Positions 4,928-7,139 of a stretch of 7,139 nt of DNA are shown here, in pieces (position 1 is the first letter of the stretch; each line of letters starts with the position of its first letter). The DNA is taken from the NCBI GenBank assembly GCA_020427625.1, contig JAGQOI010000038.1:1-7139 (forward strand), given 5' to 3'. This DNA is from Phycisphaerales bacterium. GTDB lineage: Bacteria; Planctomycetota; Phycisphaerae; Phycisphaerales; SM1A02. The position numbers and the translations under genes were made by a program. The notes under the pieces were generated by a model, which was given only the letters and a program-made list of their open reading frames with translations, ran no database searches and was not told the origin of the DNA.

Positions 4928-5977
4928 TCAGCCCTCCGTCAGCCCGGGAATCCGGTTCGACAACACCCGGGCCAGTTCCGCCCGCGTGAGCCCGGAACGA
5001 GCCGCCCACGCCGCCGCCGTCCGCTGCGGATCGAACACCGGGTGGTCGCTGCCGAACACGATCCGCCGCAGACCGACCTCGCGAAGCAGCGGCGCGAGCG
5101 CGACCAGGTCCTCGTCCGACGACGCGGGCACGCCGTGCGACGGCTCGTCGAGGATCACCGCCGAGATGTCGAAGTACACGCCGGGTCGCCCGCGTCCCGC
5201 CGCGGCTTCCTCGTCGAGCCACTCGTGGAACGTCCCCATGACCGTCCGCATCCACGGCCCGCACCCGCCGGATCCGCCGAGGTGGGCGATGTTCACGACG
5301 AGGTCGGGATGGGGCAGAAGAAGTCGGTCGATGACGCGCCGCACGTCCTCCGCCTCGAGCCCGCGATGCTGCGGATCGAGGTGCACGAGCACCGGGATGC
5401 CGTCCGACGCGGCGAGGGCCATGATGCGCTCCAGCGCACCGAACGCCGCCTCGTCGCGGAAGTCGAACCCGGCGCTCGCGAAGTGCAGCTTGATCCCCGA
5501 GCCCGGATGATCGCGCCGACACCGGATGATCTCGTCGAGCGCGTAGGGCCGCCGGAAGTCGACGGCGCACAGCGGCGTCGCGCGTCCCGGGAACCGGGCG
5601 GCATCCGCGGCGACGTGATCGTTCTCGGCCGCGACCCGTCGTGCTTCCTCGTCGACGGTCAGTCCCATCGCCTCGCGGAACTCGTCGTTCCCGTAGAGGT
5701 GCGCCATCGGCACGAGCACCGCCCGGCGCAGCGAACCGCCGGCGGACGTCCCCGCCATGAGGCCGGACACGGTCGCGTAGTGCGCCGGTTCGTGCGAGAA
5801 CTCGACGCCGACGGACGCCCAGTCCCGCAGCAGTCCCGGACCGATGATGTGCACGTGATGATCGATCGTCGCGACGACCGCCGCCGGCGCCGAAGACCGA
5901 CACCCGCCGCCGACGATGAGCGCGACGACCGACGTCATCGCGAGAACGCCCCTGACGAGACCGCCCCTGATGCGCAT
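4928..5977 (-). CDS. Lipoprotein amidohydrolase, Amidohydro_2-type TIM barrel
   Basis: The 349-residue product has a lipoprotein signal: the positive n-region MRIRGGLVRG, a hydrophobic core, and GGGC with Cys26 as the lipidation site. The rest reads as a metal-dependent hydrolase of the Amidohydro_2 family, which includes decarboxylases and lactonases. The metal or catalytic residues are recognisable in order: HVH at 41-43 at the end of strand 1, GIKLH at 161-165, VLVHLD with His199, NIAHLGGSG with His232, and FGSDHP with Asp311. All expected residues are present, so it is probably active. The substrate is unknown. Membrane anchoring outside the cytoplasm is unusual for a family that is mostly cytosolic. 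The start is fixed by GGAGGG (minus strand, 5990-5985), seven bases before the ATG. The 3' end meets the transglutaminase-like gene tail to tail. It follows the unknown gene at 6045-7139 after 67 bases, so the two may be co-transcribed, although a separate promoter is possible. Confidence 0.9.
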   Translation of the reverse strand: MRIRGGLVRGVLAMTSVVALIVGGGCRSSAPAAVVATIDHHVHIIGPGLLRDWASVGVEFSHEPAHYATVSGLMAGTSAGGSLRRAVLVPMAHLYGNDEFREAMGLTVDEEARRVAAENDHVAADAARFPGRATPLCAVDFRRPYALDEIIRCRRDHPGSGIKLHFASAGFDFRDEAAFGALERIMALAASDGIPVLVHLDPQHRGLEAEDVRRVIDRLLLPHPDLVVNIAHLGGSGGCGPWMRTVMGTFHEWLDEEAAAGRGRPGVYFDISAVILDEPSHGVPASSDEDLVALAPLLREVGLRRIVFGSDHPVFDPQRTAAAWAARSGLTRAELARVLSNRIPGLTEG

Positions 5978-6020
5978 GATGCATCCCTCCGTTCAAGGAC
6001 ACGAACGTCGAACGAAGCGG

Positions 6021-6026
6021 ATGGTA
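6021..6026 (-). promoter_or_regulatory. Candidate -10 box for the lipoprotein amidohydrolase
   Basis: The minus strand reads GGTACCAT, giving TACCAT (TAnnAT) in the 67-base gap upstream of the ATG at 5977. A transcript start near 6014 would leave a leader of about 37 bases with the GGAGGG ribosome binding site near its end. It resembles the GGTAGCAT box proposed at 361-366. No -35 element is recognisable. Confidence 0.33.
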
Positions 6027-6044
6027 CCGCGCGCGTCGCGCCGG

Positions 6045-7139
6045 TCAGCGCCGATCGACGCAGATCTCCAGCGCCCGCGAATGGAGCGAGCCGATCCACG
6101 GCAGCGCGTCGAAGTGATCCCGGATCTCGTCGACGGTCCGGCATGACGACTCCGCGTCGTCGCTGATCGCATCGCGACAGTGCACGGACAGCAGCGCACC
6201 GTCCGCGATGGGCAGCAGATGCCACCCGTCCGCGATGACGGGATCGACGTCGGTCTCCGTCGTCACGAAGAATCGCTCGTCGTGACTGAGCATGACGCCG
6301 GGATCGATGCGGGTGAAGGCGTCCATCGGAAGGACGTCCGGGCCGGACGGGAACCCGGGTCGAACGACGATCCGGCGCCCGTCGTGGGTGACGGCGAGCG
6401 TTCGCATGACGAGGTCGAGCGCCGGGACGACGAGCGGCCGCTCGCCGACGTTGATCACCTGGAGGACGAGGCTGATCTCCGCGTCCGGATCGGGCGTCGC
6501 GTCGCTCGTGCCGAGACGCATCGCGATGCCGCCCCGCGTCCGCCACGGCGACCACGCGGCCGCCTCGCGGGACCGCGCATGGGCCTCGATCCGCATCCGC
6601 TCGTACGCCTGTACGAGCCAGCGGACCGCGGGATCGCCGGTGCGCACCGGCTCCATCGCCTCGCCGGCCCGCAGGGCGAGCACGCGCGTCGCCGTGCGCG
6701 AGGACGTGCCGTCGCGGAGCCCGTCGAGCACGCGATCGGTCACCCGCATGCGGTCGACGCCGAACACCCACGCCCATGCCGCGCTGTGACCGAGGCGATC
6801 CGCATGCGCCAGCGCCATCGTGTGCAGCGTCTCCCGGTCGGCGTACAGCGTCGCGATGCCGAGGTCGGTCGTGGCGCCGACGGGCGTCAGCGCATCGAGC
6901 CACGGACGGACACGATCGAAGTGGTCGTCCAGCATCGCCAGCGATCGCGCGCCGAGGTCGGGATCATCGATGAGCAGCGCGAGGTGTTCGATCGCGATCG
7001 CCTCGTCGGCGGGCGCGTGGGCGAGCAGCCAGCACGCGGCTCCCAGCACGATCGCGGGATCGCGCTCGGCGAGACAGGTCCGTACGAACGCGGGCGGCAC
7101 CTCGTCGCAGCGCCGATCGAGCAGGTCGCGAGCCCGTTC
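6045..7139 (-). CDS. Protein of unknown function, 5' end cut by the window edge
   Basis: The frame is open from the right edge to the TGA at 6047-6045, giving at least 364 residues. A GTG at 7100 could be a start, but the 13 codons before it (ERARDLLDRRCDE) read like protein and have no stop, so the gene most likely begins outside the window. I do not recognise the family. The first 110 or so visible residues are helical and Leu/Ala/Asp-rich with a repeat-like character (AIVLGAACWLLAHAP, AIEHLALLIDDPDLGARSLA), compatible with a HEAT-like solenoid. The section from about 205 to 320 is beta-rich: ISLVLQVINVGERPLVVPAL begins it, followed by segments typical of an Ig-like sandwich domain. The tail contains isolated Cys residues. 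No hydrophobic signal or membrane segment is seen in the visible part. Its reality rests on length, protein-like composition compared with the Arg/Pro-rich alternative frames, and its continuity to the stop. Confidence 0.78.
   Translation of the reverse strand, partial: ERARDLLDRRCDEVPPAFVRTCLAERDPAIVLGAACWLLAHAPADEAIAIEHLALLIDDPDLGARSLAMLDDHFDRVRPWLDALTPVGATTDLGIATLYADRETLHTMALAHADRLGHSAAWAWVFGVDRMRVTDRVLDGLRDGTSSRTATRVLALRAGEAMEPVRTGDPAVRWLVQAYERMRIEAHARSREAAAWSPWRTRGGIAMRLGTSDATPDPDAEISLVLQVINVGERPLVVPALDLVMRTLAVTHDGRRIVVRPGFPSGPDVLPMDAFTRIDPGVMLSHDERFFVTTETDVDPVIADGWHLLPIADGALLSVHCRDAISDDAESSCRTVDEIRDHFDALPWIGSLHSRALEICVDRR

Noticed and set aside
4942..4972. GCCCGGG and CCCGGGC inverted repeat near the convergent gene ends as a possible terminator
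   Set aside because: It has a 17-base loop and no T-run, and lies inside the amidohydrolase coding region; CCCGGG is common in DNA of this composition.
4167..5510. Plus-strand open frame of 447 codons spanning the transglutaminase-like gene and the amidohydrolase
   Set aside because: It crosses the junction of two confident genes and is low-complexity Arg/Pro/Ser sequence, so it is a shadow frame.

Overview
The window is GC-rich, with codons ending mostly in C or G, and comes from a diderm (two-membrane) bacterium. It carries two predicted lipoproteins, a C-terminal OmpA/Pal-type peptidoglycan-binding domain and an MlaE-type lipid-transport permease. Gene content and style suggest Planctomycetota, perhaps the Phycisphaerae; this is inference from family resemblance only, as no marker gene is present. 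No tRNA, rRNA, CRISPR array, insertion sequence or phage gene was seen. It reads as ordinary chromosomal sequence rather than a mobile island.

Layout. (1) Positions 1-306, minus strand: the first 102 codons of a metal-dependent amidohydrolase that runs off the left edge. (2) Positions 307-471: a divergent intergenic region with a candidate -10 box for each direction and an imperfect inverted repeat between them. (3) 472-1350, plus: a lipoprotein with a coiled coil and an OmpA-like domain, followed by a convincing intrinsic terminator at about 1375-1408. (4) 1481-2767, plus: type II NADH:quinone oxidoreductase (ndh). (5) 2820-3653, plus: an MlaE-family permease without its usual ATPase and substrate-binding partners in view, possibly translated from a leaderless mRNA. 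(6) 3763-4926, plus: an exported protein with a transglutaminase-like fold whose catalytic Cys and His both appear to be replaced. (7) 4928-5977, minus: a lipoprotein amidohydrolase of the Amidohydro_2 type, convergent with gene 6 and one base away from it. (8) 6045-7139, minus: a large protein of unknown function that enters from the right edge.

The genes do not form a single pathway. Four of the five complete genes act at the cell envelope: the OmpA-like lipoprotein, the MlaE permease, the exported transglutaminase-like protein and the lipoprotein amidohydrolase. NDH-2 sits on the inner face of the cytoplasmic membrane. Each plus-strand gene has its own GTATnnT-like box just upstream, which suggests mostly single-gene transcription units rather than one operon. 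The observations most worth following are the apparently dead transglutaminase, the possible leaderless start of mlaE with the recurrent -10-like box, and the edge-truncated amidohydrolase, which is easily missed because it has no stop codon in the window.
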